Assembly (NCBI RefSeq): GCF_900106755.1
Contig: NZ_FNNN01000001.1
Coordinates: 434,001 to 498,000, forward strand
Reading direction: 5' to 3'
DNA: 64,000 nt
Origin: Bacteroides faecis MAJ27
GTDB taxonomy: Bacteria > Bacteroidota > Bacteroidia > Bacteroidales > Bacteroidaceae
The notes beneath the pieces are model-generated. The model worked only from the letters and a program-made list of their open reading frames with translations. It did no database searches and was not told the origin of the DNA. The position numbers and the translations under genes are program-made. Positions 54,581 to 64,000 of the stretch are shown here, piece after piece (the first letter of the stretch is position 1; each line of letters opens with the position of its first letter).

Positions 54581-54647
54581 ACCAAAGAACTAAAATATCG
54601 TTTTTGGAGAAAAAAGAAGAAGCCTGTTGATTCCGGGTGAAAAACAT
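54579..54647 (-). CDS. Possible 22-codon carB leader peptide
   Basis: An ATG at 54647 opens a 22-codon frame, MFFTRNQQ... ending ILVLW, with TAA at 54579-54581. The stop codon overlaps the first bases of the terminator 5' arm, so a ribosome there would cover the arm. The frame crosses a U-rich run (54607-54625 on the minus strand, TTCTTCTTTTTTC). No Shine-Dalgarno is visible, which is usual here. The layout resembles E. coli pyrBI. Translation is not demonstrated. Confidence 0.4.
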   Translation of the reverse strand: MFFTRNQQASSFFSKNDILVLW

Positions 54648-54710
54648 CCGAATGTAGATAATACTTACTTCTAATTTCTTGTTGATTCATTGTCGATTTC
54701 AAAATTTGTG

Positions 54711-54741
54711 CAAAGTAACGACATATTTCTAAAATTACAAA
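54711..54741 (-). promoter_or_regulatory. Promoter of carB
   Basis: TTTG (complement of 54738-54741), a 20-base spacer and TACTTTG (complement of 54711-54717), one base short of the full -7 consensus. It predicts a leader of about 200 bases. Confidence 0.5.
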
Positions 54742-54815
54742 GAATTTGAAGAAGAATATTCTCTTTTTATACTAAAAGTCGAGAAAAGTAAGCATAAATA
54801 ACGAAGAGGCTTCAT

Positions 54816-54850
54816 TTTGACGCATCTTTCATTTTTTATCCTTATCTTTG
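54816..54850 (+). promoter_or_regulatory. Promoter of trpS
   Basis: A perfect -7 TATCTTTG (54843-54850) with TTTG at 54816-54819; the 23-base spacing is longer than usual. About 25 bases of leader would precede the ATG at 54882. Confidence 0.5.
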
Positions 54851-54881
54851 TCGCTAAATCTATTATAATAAGGCTATAACA

Positions 54882-55982
54882 ATGAAAAAAGAGAAAATCA
54901 TATTGACGGGTGACCGTCCTACCGGAAGACTCCATATCGGACATTATGTAGGTTCGTTGAAACGCAGAGTGGACTTGCAAGATGCAGGTGACTATAGTAA
55001 AATGTTTATCTTCATTGCCGATTCACAGGCGTTGACGGACAATATAGACAATCCTGAAAAGGTACGTCAGAATGTGATTGAAGTTGCCCTCGACTATCTG
55101 GCATGCGGCATTGATCCGACCAAAGCCACTATCTTCATCCAATCGCAAATACCGGAATTGTGCGAACTTAGCTTCTATTATATGGACCTTGTAAGCGTAT
55201 CCCGTTTGCAACGCAATCCGACTGTGAAGTCTGAAATTCAGATGCGTAACTTCGAAGCAAGCATCCCTGTAGGCTTTTTCACTTATCCTATCAGCCAGGC
55301 TGCGGACATTACTGCTTTCCGTGCCACTACTGTTCCGGTAGGTGAAGACCAGGAACCGATGCTGGAACAGGCGCGCGAAATCGTTCGTCGCTTCAACTAT
55401 ATTTATGGTGAAACGCTGGTAGAACCGGAAATCCTGTTGCCGGACAATGCTGCCTGCCTTCGTCTGCCGGGAACTGACGGAAAGGCTAAAATGAGTAAAT
55501 CACTCGGAAACTGCATCTATCTGTCCGAAGAACCGGAAGAAATCCAGAAGAAGATCATGAGTATGTACACCGATCCGGGACACCTCCGCGTACAAGATCC
55601 GGGTAAGATAGAGGGTAATACCGTATTTACTTATCTGGACGCTTTCTGCCGTCCGGAACATTTCGAACGTTACTTGCCGGATTATCCGAATCTGGAAGAA
55701 CTGAAAGCTCACTATCAGCGTGGCGGACTGGGCGACGTAAAAGTAAAACGCTTCCTGAACGCTATTATGCAGGAAACATTGGAACCGATCCGCAACCGTC
55801 GCAAAGAATTCAGTAAAGATATTCCTGCTATTTACAAAATGTTGCAGGAAGGATGCGAAGTAGCCAGAGCTGCCGCTGCCGAAACATTGGCAGATGTAAA
55901 GAAAGCGATGAAGATCAACTACTTCGATGATAAAGAACTGATTGAAGAACAAGTGAAACGCTTTGCCTCTTCGCAGGAATAA
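54882..55982 (+). CDS. trpS: Tryptophanyl-tRNA synthetase
   Basis: A 366-residue class Ic synthetase that charges tRNA-Trp. The HIGH motif is in [10 protein letters not shown] (H18-H21) and the KMSKS loop in [11 protein letters not shown] (about 202-212). The N-terminal start is [10 protein letters not shown]. Length is a little greater than most bacterial TrpRS (about 330), owing to a C-terminal helical tail. Monocistronic, ending at a bidirectional terminator. Confidence 0.96.
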   Translation: MKKEKIILTGDRPTGRLHIGHYVGSLKRRVDLQDAGDYSKMFIFIADSQALTDNIDNPEKVRQNVIEVALDYLACGIDPTKATIFIQSQIPELCELSFYYMDLVSVSRLQRNPTVKSEIQMRNFEASIPVGFFTYPISQAADITAFRATTVPVGEDQEPMLEQAREIVRRFNYIYGETLVEPEILLPDNAACLRLPGTDGKAKMSKSLGNCIYLSEEPEEIQKKIMSMYTDPGHLRVQDPGKIEGNTVFTYLDAFCRPEHFERYLPDYPNLEELKAHYQRGGLGDVKVKRFLNAIMQETLEPIRNRRKEFSKDIPAIYKMLQEGCEVARAAAAETLADVKKAMKINYFDDKELIEEQVKRFASSQE

Positions 55983-56025
55983 ACAGAATAAAAAATAGGG
56001 TGTACGACACATCCTTTATAAATAA

Positions 56026-56070
56026 GAAAGCACCCACGCCACAGACAACTGTAACGCGGGTGCTTTCTTA
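56026..56070. terminator. Bidirectional terminator between trpS and the DUF2339 gene
   Basis: AAGAAAGCACCC (56026-56037) pairs perfectly with GGGTGCTTTCTT (56059-56070), and the A and T flanks allow both directions. Confidence 0.8.
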
Positions 56071-56109
56071 TTTGTATTTATATAAAGAGAGTTTTATTGC
56101 ATGACCGGC

Positions 56110-58413
56110 TCAATCCGTTTCATCTTCATCATTTTTGAAGAGCACTCCTTTCAGCTTCTGGTAAAGGAAAGAAAGTACCAGCAATATCAAGCCCAAAATG
56201 ATAAATACTATGATCTTACCGATAGTAGGCATTGCCCATAAGTCCTTCAGAATCAGTTTCAGCAGAACGATTCCAAAAGTTGAAAGACTAATGATACGTA
56301 ACACTTTCTGGTGCAGACGCATCCCCAATGCCATCTGGACAAATCCCGCAATGCTCAATGAAACGGAGAAACCGGCGTCGAAATCTTCGACTCCCGCCTG
56401 CCAGAGGAAAGAACGCACCATCGTCAGCCAAAGGAGAAGTGCCAACACATTCAAATAGACAGTGGAGTGAGTTTTCAGTCCTATAATAGTATAGTATTGA
56501 CGGGCAACGTAGTATAGGTTAACTATAATAAATGCTGCCGCCAGCCATCGGAGTAAAACAGGAGACAGACTCATGTGTGCCCATTGGTCTCCCCATATAT
56601 TGATCGCATATATCAAAACATTAATTCCAAGACCTGCCAGATAAGGAATCGTACATTGCTCTATCGGGAAACGCTTCTTGAAAGCATAGCTGAGGATAAG
56701 GATGGCAGCGGAAGTGAATACCAGCATCATCCCGCTCCTTGTAGCTCCTGCCAGATGCAAGGAAAACTCTGCCATGAATGTATAATAGAGTATAGCAGCA
56801 GATGTAAGAAGCATGACCGGATTCCAAGGAACATATCTCAGGCAGCGGGATTCAGAGAAAAGAGAGCGGTAATGTCCCATCATCAAAGCAAATGCGCCCG
56901 CAGCCAAACCGACAAACAGGGAAGTCGCAAAAGAGCTGTTCAGGAAAACTGTATCGGAGGAAGAGGAAGATAGTATCACGGCAGATACATCCATCAGATA
57001 TGAAATAAGTGTCAGCCCCATCAATACCAAGGTAGCACGTTCATATATCCAGATCTTCGATTTGACATAAAGCCATAACAGCAGTACCATTTCCGCTGCC
57101 CAGAATAAGGTTATATAGTTTCCGTCCAGTTGAATAGGTATGGTGATGGAAACAAATGTCAGTACAAGTCCCAACATGGCATAAATAAGGAACTTATAAT
57201 CTTTCTTACTCATTCGCAGCCAGATAACCAAAACTAAATTGATGATTGCAATGAACAAGCTCAGCAAACCTTCGGACTTAAATGCCAGTTCCATATTTCG
57301 CAGGAACAGGATTCCCAATAACAGATAAATGAAGTTATTGGTTATGATAACCAGTAATAATCCCCTGTTCTTCTTTATGGCTTCTATCCGGAGTATCGAT
57401 AAGATCGGCAACAGGAATATAAAATAGAACAAGGTAGCAAATGCGAACAGATGTACGGAAATGATTGCCGTTCCGGTAGAATAGCCGGTCAGCAGGAATA
57501 GTCCCATCACTAGGTAGGTAAAGACAAAGGCTATCACCGGAAGTTCTCCCCATTTCTTATAGATAGAAAGTCCGAACATCCCAAGATTCAATATACTTAT
57601 ATAAGTGAACAGTACCATATAGTTACCATCGCCACTGCTGACGATAAAAGGTGCCAGGAATCCTCCGACCAATGAAATGATGGCCAGTTCGCGCCTGTCG
57701 TACAGGACAGACAGAATCGACATGAACAGTGTTATAACTATCAGAATAATAAAGGCGACAGTCTGAGGGAAGAGATGATAAAAATGAAAGGCAATAGCTA
57801 CCGTAAGATAAAAGACAGCGAAAGCTCCACCCGCAAGCAAGGAACTGAATGTACGGTACTTCTTTTGCAGACGTTCGGCAACAACCAGCAATGCAGAGCC
57901 GGTCAGGAAACCGAGTACAGTACGTAATGTCTCGTTAATCCAGTCTTTATCAATGGCATATTTCACAAAGAAGCCAACACCAATTACGAATACAAGAATA
58001 CCAATCTTGCCAAACAGATTTTCACCGATAAACTTCTCATAGTTAACTTTCTTCTGTTTCCGTACAGACGGTGTGACGACAGGTATTTCAGAAGTTACAT
58101 TATTCTCTGCCATCATACCCTGAGGAGCTTCAAGCTGTTCTTCTTTCCGCAACAGTTCTTTTTTCAGAACAGGGATTTCATTTGCCGCATGAGGCGGGAT
58201 ACATGTGTCTTCCACGGCTTCAGCCGATACATTTTCCTTCGATTGTACATGATCGGAAGCTATTCTCTCCTGAGCTTTGAGAAAAGCATCCATTCGTTTC
58301 TTTATTTCGTCCAGTTCTTTCTCTACCTTCCCAAACTTCTTATCAAACTTTTGTATCAAGACGAAGAACATCAGTGCAGCAAGTAATGCACATACGCCAT
58401 AAAAATCACCCAT
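56110..58413 (-). CDS. DUF2339 polytopic membrane protein
   Basis: A 767-residue inner-membrane protein. The start MGDFYGVCALLAALMFFVLI is a membrane helix, followed by a charged coiled-coil segment (about 20-100, KKFGKVEKELDEIKKRMDAF), then some twenty further hydrophobic helices. The first core motif is FIGENLFGKIGILVFVIGVGFFVKYAID (about 126-153), characteristic of DUF2339. Function unknown; proposed roles are envelope-related, without direct evidence. It converges with trpS. Confidence 0.88.
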   Translation of the reverse strand: MGDFYGVCALLAALMFFVLIQKFDKKFGKVEKELDEIKKRMDAFLKAQERIASDHVQSKENVSAEAVEDTCIPPHAANEIPVLKKELLRKEEQLEAPQGMMAENNVTSEIPVVTPSVRKQKKVNYEKFIGENLFGKIGILVFVIGVGFFVKYAIDKDWINETLRTVLGFLTGSALLVVAERLQKKYRTFSSLLAGGAFAVFYLTVAIAFHFYHLFPQTVAFIILIVITLFMSILSVLYDRRELAIISLVGGFLAPFIVSSGDGNYMVLFTYISILNLGMFGLSIYKKWGELPVIAFVFTYLVMGLFLLTGYSTGTAIISVHLFAFATLFYFIFLLPILSILRIEAIKKNRGLLLVIITNNFIYLLLGILFLRNMELAFKSEGLLSLFIAIINLVLVIWLRMSKKDYKFLIYAMLGLVLTFVSITIPIQLDGNYITLFWAAEMVLLLWLYVKSKIWIYERATLVLMGLTLISYLMDVSAVILSSSSSDTVFLNSSFATSLFVGLAAGAFALMMGHYRSLFSESRCLRYVPWNPVMLLTSAAILYYTFMAEFSLHLAGATRSGMMLVFTSAAILILSYAFKKRFPIEQCTIPYLAGLGINVLIYAINIWGDQWAHMSLSPVLLRWLAAAFIIVNLYYVARQYYTIIGLKTHSTVYLNVLALLLWLTMVRSFLWQAGVEDFDAGFSVSLSIAGFVQMALGMRLHQKVLRIISLSTFGIVLLKLILKDLWAMPTIGKIIVFIILGLILLVLSFLYQKLKGVLFKNDEDETD

Positions 58414-58567
58414 AATGTCTTAGATTTGAGTTATGTATTACAAATATACAAAACTTTATTACATAGAATGGATGTTTGTCTGAGAATGATGCTGTAAAAG
58501 AGTTAATTTATAAAATCGGCTGATTCATATAATATATTAGAACGATAAAGAAGAAGTTTTATGTATT

Positions 58568-58636
58568 CAAAAAAGTCTCCTTATTTTCCCGCCTTATCCA
58601 TAAAATAAGGAAGCAAGAAAATAAGGAGACTATGTT
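58568..58636 (-). terminator. Terminator after the OmpA gene
   Basis: A 15-bp perfect stem AGTCTCCTTATTTTC (58574-58588) with GAAAATAAGGAGACT (58617-58631), containing a smaller internal CCTTAT/ATAAGG hairpin. On the minus strand a run of T's follows. Confidence 0.8.
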
Positions 58637-58688
58637 TTATTAAACTAATCCAGCCTATACAAAATATATACCGAGCTAGATGAGCGTA

Positions 58689-59873
58689 TTACTGAGTTGA
58701 TTCTACCAATACAACACGGTTCAAAATCGGTTGACCGAACTTATCGACACCACCACCTGCTGCAACGGTTAATCTGTCTGCAGAGATGCCGTACTTCTTA
58801 ACCAACAAGTCTTTAACAGCCTGTGCACGTTCCATACTCAACTTCTGGTTGATAGACGGAGTACCGGTTGCAGAGTCTGCATATCCGTTGATTGTATATG
58901 TCATGTTCGGGAATTCTTTCATCTTGCTGGCAAGATAAGATAAGTTCATTTCTTCTTGTGGAGACAACTTGTCTGAACCAATCTTGAAGAATACTGTACG
59001 CGGTGCGATGTTAGCATCTGTTACAACAACTTCTTCAGCTTCTTCCACTACAGGTTGCTGTGCATTAGCCAACTGTTGCTGCAACTGCATATTAGCGGCT
59101 GCCATAGCATTCATCTGATCACGCATCTGTCTCAATTCCAGTTCAGAGATAATCTGTGGAACAGGGCGTTGGAATCCACGGGTCGGGAAGTAATAAGTTA
59201 CACCGAGAGTAGCACCTAAAATACCGTCATAATCGGGTTTACCACCATGTTCACCGTCAAACTTACCTTCCAGACCAGTTGCACTCAATTCAAGATTCAA
59301 ATCAACAGCATTTGACAAACGGAAACGATTGATAATACCTGCATTGAAAGTAGCAGCATTGGTATGAGGTTTGGAATATGAATGAGCCCAGCCGGCACCG
59401 ATATACGGGATAATTTCATATACGCGATCCGGGTTGTATCCACCGAAAAGCGCATTCAGGTTGATCATCAAATCACCATGCAAGTTCATATAGTCCCATC
59501 TCTGCTTGTAAGAGCCATCTTCTCTCGGACCACCGACTACATAATTTGCAGATTCGTTAGTAGTGAATCCTTTAGATTGTAGTCCACTGTATTGCATACG
59601 CACTCCAAAACCGGGTGTTACCCATTTACCAACTGATACATTCAATGTGGGGGCAATACGGTCTCTGAATTTTCCGATATGGTCATTATTACCAAATAAT
59701 ACCTGTGCACCACCTCCTACTGAGAAGAACCAGTTACTCCAGAATGGGTTAGTTATTACCTGATATTTATCTTGTACCTGAACAACCTCGTATTCAGTTA
59801 CAGTCACGGTTTGCTGCGCAGAAGCGGCAGACGCAACGCCGGCAAAAGCCAGCAACATTAGAATCTTTTTCAT
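58689..59873 (-). CDS. OmpA-family outer-membrane porin with peptidoglycan-binding domain
   Basis: A 394-residue protein with signal peptide MKKILMLLAFAGVASAASAQ. Residues about 45-230 are strands of an outer-membrane barrel. A coiled-coil linker follows (about 243-273, LELRQMRDQMNAMAAANMQL). The C-terminal OmpA domain (about 292-394) has the peptidoglycan-binding residues D333 and R349 (NGYADS, SMERAQAV). It anchors the outer membrane to the cell wall and is usually an abundant major protein in Bacteroides. Monocistronic. Confidence 0.94.
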   Translation of the reverse strand: MKKILMLLAFAGVASAASAQQTVTVTEYEVVQVQDKYQVITNPFWSNWFFSVGGGAQVLFGNNDHIGKFRDRIAPTLNVSVGKWVTPGFGVRMQYSGLQSKGFTTNESANYVVGGPREDGSYKQRWDYMNLHGDLMINLNALFGGYNPDRVYEIIPYIGAGWAHSYSKPHTNAATFNAGIINRFRLSNAVDLNLELSATGLEGKFDGEHGGKPDYDGILGATLGVTYYFPTRGFQRPVPQIISELELRQMRDQMNAMAAANMQLQQQLANAQQPVVEEAEEVVVTDANIAPRTVFFKIGSDKLSPQEEMNLSYLASKMKEFPNMTYTINGYADSATGTPSINQKLSMERAQAVKDLLVKKYGISADRLTVAAGGGVDKFGQPILNRVVLVESTQ

Positions 59874-59975
59874 ATACCTAATAGTTAAGTGGTTATTATA
59901 ATCTTTTCTTTGTTGAACTATTTAAATAACACGAACTGAACTAAAAGGTTTTATAAAATGATGATTTTATTTGTT

Positions 59976-61898
59976 TTATTTGAATAATTTTTCGATGTCC
60001 TCTTCCTTTATTGTAGTCAAGACTGTTTTGCCATCCGGAGTGTAATTAGGTGAAGGACAGGCAAAAAGACTGTCTACAAGACTTACCATTTCCTCATTAC
60101 TCAACACCTGACCATATACAATCGCTGCAGCACGCGCCAATGTTAAAGCTAAGATATGCTGGATCTCCTCCTTTACATCATTTCCTTTTTCCATAGCTGT
60201 ATGTAGCATATTCCGTACCAACTCAACCGGATTCAGTCCTTCTATCCCCGAAGGAATACCGTTGATAGCATAGCTACCGCCACCCAAATCACTCAAATCA
60301 AAACCAACTGCCGATAAATCATCCATGATTCCTTGCAAGACAGCAGCTTCTGAAGCAGGCAACTGCAATATTTCGGGAAAAAGCACTCCCTGTGAAACGC
60401 CTTGCTTTTGTTTTATCTGCACCATATAGCGATCAAAAAGTACGCGGATATGCGCACGATGCTGGTCAATCAGCATCAATCCGGATTTCACTGAAGTCAG
60501 AATAAAGCGGCCTTTAAACTGCAGATGCAGATTTCCCTTTTCAATCACAGGCTCATTAGCATATAATGTAGATGAAGCGGATGAAAAAGTGGATGAAGCG
60601 GCAGATACAGCCGAAATAGTTTTCTCTTCAGCAACCACCGATTCTTCTTCGAAAGGAGAATTCTCCCAGTCCATTTCCGGCTCTTGCTGAGGTTCATTTA
60701 TCTTACTTGCCTTAGTCAATCCACCATACAATCCTTCCCATTCCACTTTCGGACGAGTATATGACCCACCGCCACTTCCTCCGGAGGATACTTTGAACGG
60801 ATTAAAATCTGAGTTATAGTTAACTTTCGGAGGTGCAGGAGGAAGATTCTGCTCAAATGCAGGAATCTCCGGCATGTCTTCCGTGTCGAAATCAATGGAA
60901 GGAATGGCACTGAACTTACCCAATGACTCTTTTACTGATGCCGAAAGTATTTGCCAAATGGCCTGTTCATTCTCAAACTTGATTTCCGTCTTTGTAGGAT
61001 GGATATTCACATCAATATTAGCCGGGTCTACTTCAAAGTAAATAAAATAGGAAACTTGCTCGCCAACAGGGATCAACTGTTCATAAGCTTCCATCACTGC
61101 CCTATGAAAATAAGGATGGCGCATATAGCGTCCGTTGACAAAGAAGTATTGATGTGCACCTTTCTTACGGGCCGTTTCCGGCTTTGCTATGTAGCCCGAG
61201 ATTTTCACCATCGTAGTATTCACCTCGATATTCAACAACTGTTGATTCAGTTTCTTGCCAAAGATAGCAAGAATACGTTGCCGCAAAGGAGATACAGGCA
61301 GATTGAACAATTCGGAATCATTGCTGTAAAGTGAAAAGGATACCTCAGGATGAACCAGAGCAATGCGTTCAAATTCAGCCAGAATATTACTTAGTTCTGT
61401 TGAATTAGCTTTTAGGAACTTACGACGGGCAGGCACATTAAAGAATAAATTCTTCACAGAAAAGTTACTTCCCTTTGAGCAGGAAACAGCTTCCTGGCTT
61501 TCTACTTTAGAACCTGCAATCACCAATCTGGTTCCCAATTCTTCGGATTCCAGCCGTGTTTTCAATTCAACCTGCGCCACAGCTGCGATGGAAGCCAGTG
61601 CTTCCCCACGAAATCCCATCGTACGCAGAGCAAACAAATCCGATGCCTCGCGAATTTTAGAAGTCGCATGACGTTCGAAAGCAAGTCGTGCATCCGTTTC
61701 GGACATTCCTTTTCCATCGTCTATAATCTGGATGCAGGTCTTACCAGCATCCGTGACGAGTACATGTATATTTTGAGCATCTGCATCGATTGCATTTTCC
61801 ACTAGCTCTTTAATAACAGATGCCGGACGTTGTATCACTTCACCGGCAGCAATCTGATTAGCTACCGAATCAGGCAACAAATGAATAATATCGCTCAT
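59976..61898 (-). CDS. mutL: DNA mismatch repair protein MutL
   Basis: A 640-residue GHKL ATPase. The ATPase motifs are [22 protein letters not shown] and [21 protein letters not shown] (near 90-110). The transducer domain contains [10 protein letters not shown] and [16 protein letters not shown] low-complexity linker precedes the C-terminal dimerisation domain. The usual endonuclease motif DQHAxxERxxYE reads [12 protein letters not shown] here, with the first glutamate replaced by isoleucine, and the late CPHGRP-like motif is [12 protein letters not shown]. It follows the 100-residue membrane-protein gene by 15 bases. Confidence 0.95.
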   Translation of the reverse strand: MSDIIHLLPDSVANQIAAGEVIQRPASVIKELVENAIDADAQNIHVLVTDAGKTCIQIIDDGKGMSETDARLAFERHATSKIREASDLFALRTMGFRGEALASIAAVAQVELKTRLESEELGTRLVIAGSKVESQEAVSCSKGSNFSVKNLFFNVPARRKFLKANSTELSNILAEFERIALVHPEVSFSLYSNDSELFNLPVSPLRQRILAIFGKKLNQQLLNIEVNTTMVKISGYIAKPETARKKGAHQYFFVNGRYMRHPYFHRAVMEAYEQLIPVGEQVSYFIYFEVDPANIDVNIHPTKTEIKFENEQAIWQILSASVKESLGKFSAIPSIDFDTEDMPEIPAFEQNLPPAPPKVNYNSDFNPFKVSSGGSGGGSYTRPKVEWEGLYGGLTKASKINEPQQEPEMDWENSPFEEESVVAEEKTISAVSAASSTFSSASSTLYANEPVIEKGNLHLQFKGRFILTSVKSGLMLIDQHRAHIRVLFDRYMVQIKQKQGVSQGVLFPEILQLPASEAAVLQGIMDDLSAVGFDLSDLGGGSYAINGIPSGIEGLNPVELVRNMLHTAMEKGNDVKEEIQHILALTLARAAAIVYGQVLSNEEMVSLVDSLFACPSPNYTPDGKTVLTTIKEEDIEKLFK

Positions 61899-61913
61899 AG
61901 TTTACTTAAGTAG

Positions 61914-62216
61914 TTAAAATGACCAGCTTCCCGTCGCCAAATAATGCCACAAATATAAAAGGAAAGCTATGATTATCAATATGATTCCAAAGGATACAGG
62001 TTTACGTCCGCTTGCCTTTCTGCGCTTCAGATGCGTAGTTCCTTCGACAAACTTACCGCGAATATCTTCGGGACTGAACTCTTTCTCAGGAAGCATTCCC
62101 AATTCACGCTTCGCTTTCTCCTCCATCTTATCGAGCTTCTCTTTCCGCTCGTTCACATAAATGTATTGATGATTAAAGCCCCGAGGTTTCCTCATCGAAT
62201 TAAAAAACATTCCCAT
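61914..62216 (-). CDS. Small conserved membrane protein
   Basis: A 100-residue protein of unknown function. It is basic with a charged N-terminal half (YVNERKEKLDKMEEKAKREL), an arginine/lysine-rich stretch (HLKRRKASGRKP), and one C-terminal transmembrane helix (about 75-95, FGIILIIIAFLLYLWHYL). The topology is tail-anchored with the basic part in the cytosol. The gap to the upstream OstA-like gene is only 3 bases and mutL follows by 15, so the three are likely one transcript. Confidence 0.75.
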   Translation of the reverse strand: MGMFFNSMRKPRGFNHQYIYVNERKEKLDKMEEKAKRELGMLPEKEFSPEDIRGKFVEGTTHLKRRKASGRKPVSFGIILIIIAFLLYLWHYLATGSWSF

Positions 62217-62219
62217 ACG

Positions 62220-63965
62220 CTATTTCAAATCAGGAAAATCCATATTAATTAACTTTCGCCTATCAGTCTTTGGCCGCCGGTCGGTGGTAGGTTTCAGTGT
62301 CTCCCCTTCCTTCTTGCCTCTCCAATTGAAAATATCCTCTTTATTTAAAGGACGGACATAGTCAAACCAGGCAAATGTAGACAGCCTCAGCTTATCGGGA
62401 GGTATCTGATCCATTGGATATAATGTTCCGTTGGACTTACCAACAAACATACCCTTTTCCATCTTCTTTTCTTTCAGATAAAGATGAAGTACACTTCCTT
62501 CCATGTTATTAAAACCGGTCATTGTACTGTCTTTTTCTTCCGGATAGAAAGCAGTCATCACATTACCTATCACTTCAATATGCCGCATATCACCGTTTTC
62601 GAAATAGGCTTTCATTTCTTTACCGGACACCTGGTTATAGTGAATGGAATCTTTCATCTCTACCGTCAGTGCCTGGTTGATAATGTGCGCCCAGTTAATG
62701 GTACTGTCATTCATATAAATCTTGATCTCCTCACCGAGCAGTTGCTGACCTTCATTCCAAAGAATCGGGTCCGTATACATGGTCAGGCAAGAATCTTTTG
62801 AATTATAGACCAGTGAGTCGCAAACACCCTGCACATCAGTACGATACATACGGACCTTATGATAAGCTTTCATCAGGCGGAATACTGAGTCCGTATTCAG
62901 ATTATAGGAAACAAGCTGCAACGTATCTCCATGCATAAAGAGGCTGTCACCTTGTGAATAGTCAATAGCAACGGCACGTTTGGTGGCAAAAGCAGAATCG
63001 GTCAATTCATTATAGAAACAATAATTGCCCGTCAGCATATTTTTATTGATGGTATCTGTCATTCGTATATTATCGAACGCTTCACCATATCCCACTTTCC
63101 GGTCATAAAACAAGCTGTCACCAATCAACTTCTTTCCGTCATTCGTCAGAATAGAACGATCCAACAATTCTGCCTGTTCACTCAATGTATTATAAAAGCC
63201 TCGTTCTGAATAGATATGATTATTATCACTCACAATATTCGAAGGACCGAGAATGGTAGCAATCTTAGAGAAGGTATTATATTTCAATGTATCCGATGTC
63301 AATACAAACTTAGGATTCACCAATTTCACATCATGATTGAACACCGATTGTTTGGTAGCCGGACTGTATTCTCCCCAGTCTGAGGTTAATACATTCTCTT
63401 CATCCATCAAAGTCCCTCCCTCAAAATAATAACCGAGATCATAAAGACGGTCATAATTCAGACTGTCAGTCAGCAGTGTCGTGTTCCGGTTGATCATTTT
63501 TACGTTCTCACGAATCTGCGCAATCTGCGTCATTCCATCATAGTAAAGATAATCACCATAGATGAACAGAGTGTCTCCCTGCTCCATACGTACATTACTG
63601 AATGCTTCTACCGAATTGGTTTTCTCGTAAATCAAAGCACTGTCACAAAACATATACATACTGTCATGACGCAGCTTTACATTTCCGATCAACACTTGAA
63701 CATCCGGTCGGGCAAGCTTGTCAGCCTGTCCTTGGTTTGCATGCAACAAATACACTTTCGTCTTTTTATTTTCCGGTTCTTTCTTTGTACCTTTGGCAGT
63801 TTGCTTTGTTCCATCCTCAGGTTTTACAGCCGGGGTCTCCGTCTTTTTATTCTGTCCGGTGGGCTTCACCTGCGCCACAAGGCATACGGCAAACAGGCAT
63901 AGAAAGCCTATAAGAAGCCATCTATGCCCGTCTTGCTGTTTATCTTTCTTGTTTTGTTTCAGCAT
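62220..63965 (-). CDS. LptA/OstA-like lipopolysaccharide-transport protein
   Basis: A 581-residue protein. The N-terminal signal anchor is about 15-32 (WLLIGFLCLFAVCLVAQV), followed by a lysine-rich linker. The rest is a series of beta strands of the OstA/LptA jelly-roll type. Examples are VLIGNVKLRHDSMYMFCDSALIYEKTN and ENVKMINRNTTLLTDSLNYDRLYDLGYYFEGGTLM, found near 90-115 and 155-190. It would shield lipid A while crossing the periplasm. It is much larger than E. coli LptA (185), consistent with the Bacteroidota form that merges multiple OstA repeats. First gene of a transcript with the small membrane protein and mutL. Confidence 0.88.
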   Translation of the reverse strand: MLKQNKKDKQQDGHRWLLIGFLCLFAVCLVAQVKPTGQNKKTETPAVKPEDGTKQTAKGTKKEPENKKTKVYLLHANQGQADKLARPDVQVLIGNVKLRHDSMYMFCDSALIYEKTNSVEAFSNVRMEQGDTLFIYGDYLYYDGMTQIAQIRENVKMINRNTTLLTDSLNYDRLYDLGYYFEGGTLMDEENVLTSDWGEYSPATKQSVFNHDVKLVNPKFVLTSDTLKYNTFSKIATILGPSNIVSDNNHIYSERGFYNTLSEQAELLDRSILTNDGKKLIGDSLFYDRKVGYGEAFDNIRMTDTINKNMLTGNYCFYNELTDSAFATKRAVAIDYSQGDSLFMHGDTLQLVSYNLNTDSVFRLMKAYHKVRMYRTDVQGVCDSLVYNSKDSCLTMYTDPILWNEGQQLLGEEIKIYMNDSTINWAHIINQALTVEMKDSIHYNQVSGKEMKAYFENGDMRHIEVIGNVMTAFYPEEKDSTMTGFNNMEGSVLHLYLKEKKMEKGMFVGKSNGTLYPMDQIPPDKLRLSTFAWFDYVRPLNKEDIFNWRGKKEGETLKPTTDRRPKTDRRKLINMDFPDLK

Positions 63966-64000
63966 ATAAAGTCAAGCTGTTTAAACATCAATCATTCCTT

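Overview
The window is an ordinary-looking stretch of a Bacteroides chromosome, close to B. thetaiotaomicron in gene content. The evidence is the promoter type (-33 TTTG and -7 TAnnTTTG boxes placed 18-20 bases apart before several genes), the Bacteroidota-type families (DUF5686, DUF4488, OMP_b-brl porins, CarboxypepD_reg-like barrels, M56-TonB proteins), the GH20 hexosaminidase, and the sparse use of Shine-Dalgarno sites. The species assignment is inference; no rRNA is present.

Layout. 1-2.8 kb: an exported protein cut by the window edge, two envelope proteins and malate dehydrogenase (mdh). 2.9-10.1 kb: a compact five-gene operon on the minus strand (SWIM zinc finger, DUF5691, MoxR-type AAA+ ATPase, DUF5682, VWA). 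10.4-15.3 kb: a TolC-HlyD-ABC2-ABC2 export operon with no ATPase gene. 15.5-20.7 kb: a small porin, a BlaI/M56 regulator-protease pair with a promoter-embedded operator, and a TlpA-like thioredoxin. 20.8-28.7 kb (minus): mrp, trmB, DUF975, ilvE, xseB, xseA, an S8 protease and mnmA. 29-36 kb: an ExoX-C-like protein, a phosphoesterase, ispF, a FAH-family hydrolase, rex, a DUF5686 outer-membrane protein and a SUI1/YciH factor. 36-44.6 kb (minus): tsf, rpsB, rpsI, rplM, a DUF4488 protein, asnS, an RluB-like pseudouridine synthase with a long repetitive tail, purB and two tRNA-Val genes. 44.8-51 kb: an outer-membrane receptor-like protein, an acetyltransferase, yaaA and a GH20 enzyme. 51.3-64 kb: carB with an attenuator-like leader, trpS, a DUF2339 membrane protein, OmpA, mutL, a small membrane protein and an LptA/OstA-like protein.

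Most genes are housekeeping: translation (rplM, rpsI, rpsB, tsf, asnS, trpS, tRNA-Val), RNA modification (mnmA, trmB, rluB-like), DNA repair (mutL, xseAB), nucleotide synthesis (purB, carB), redox control (rex) and envelope biogenesis.

The least explained signals are: (1) two intergenic arrays (28.83-28.91 kb and 50.70-50.87 kb) of the same 22-base palindromic unit built on GTTTC and GAAAC half-sites; (2) the five-gene MoxR/VWA/SWIM/DUF5682/DUF5691 module, whose DUF5682 member shows a TraB/Tiki-like motif pattern; (3) a carB leader with a U-rich 22-codon ORF whose stop codon abuts an intrinsic terminator, laid out like the E. coli pyrBI attenuator; and (4) a 22-base tandem duplication spanning the xseA stop codon.
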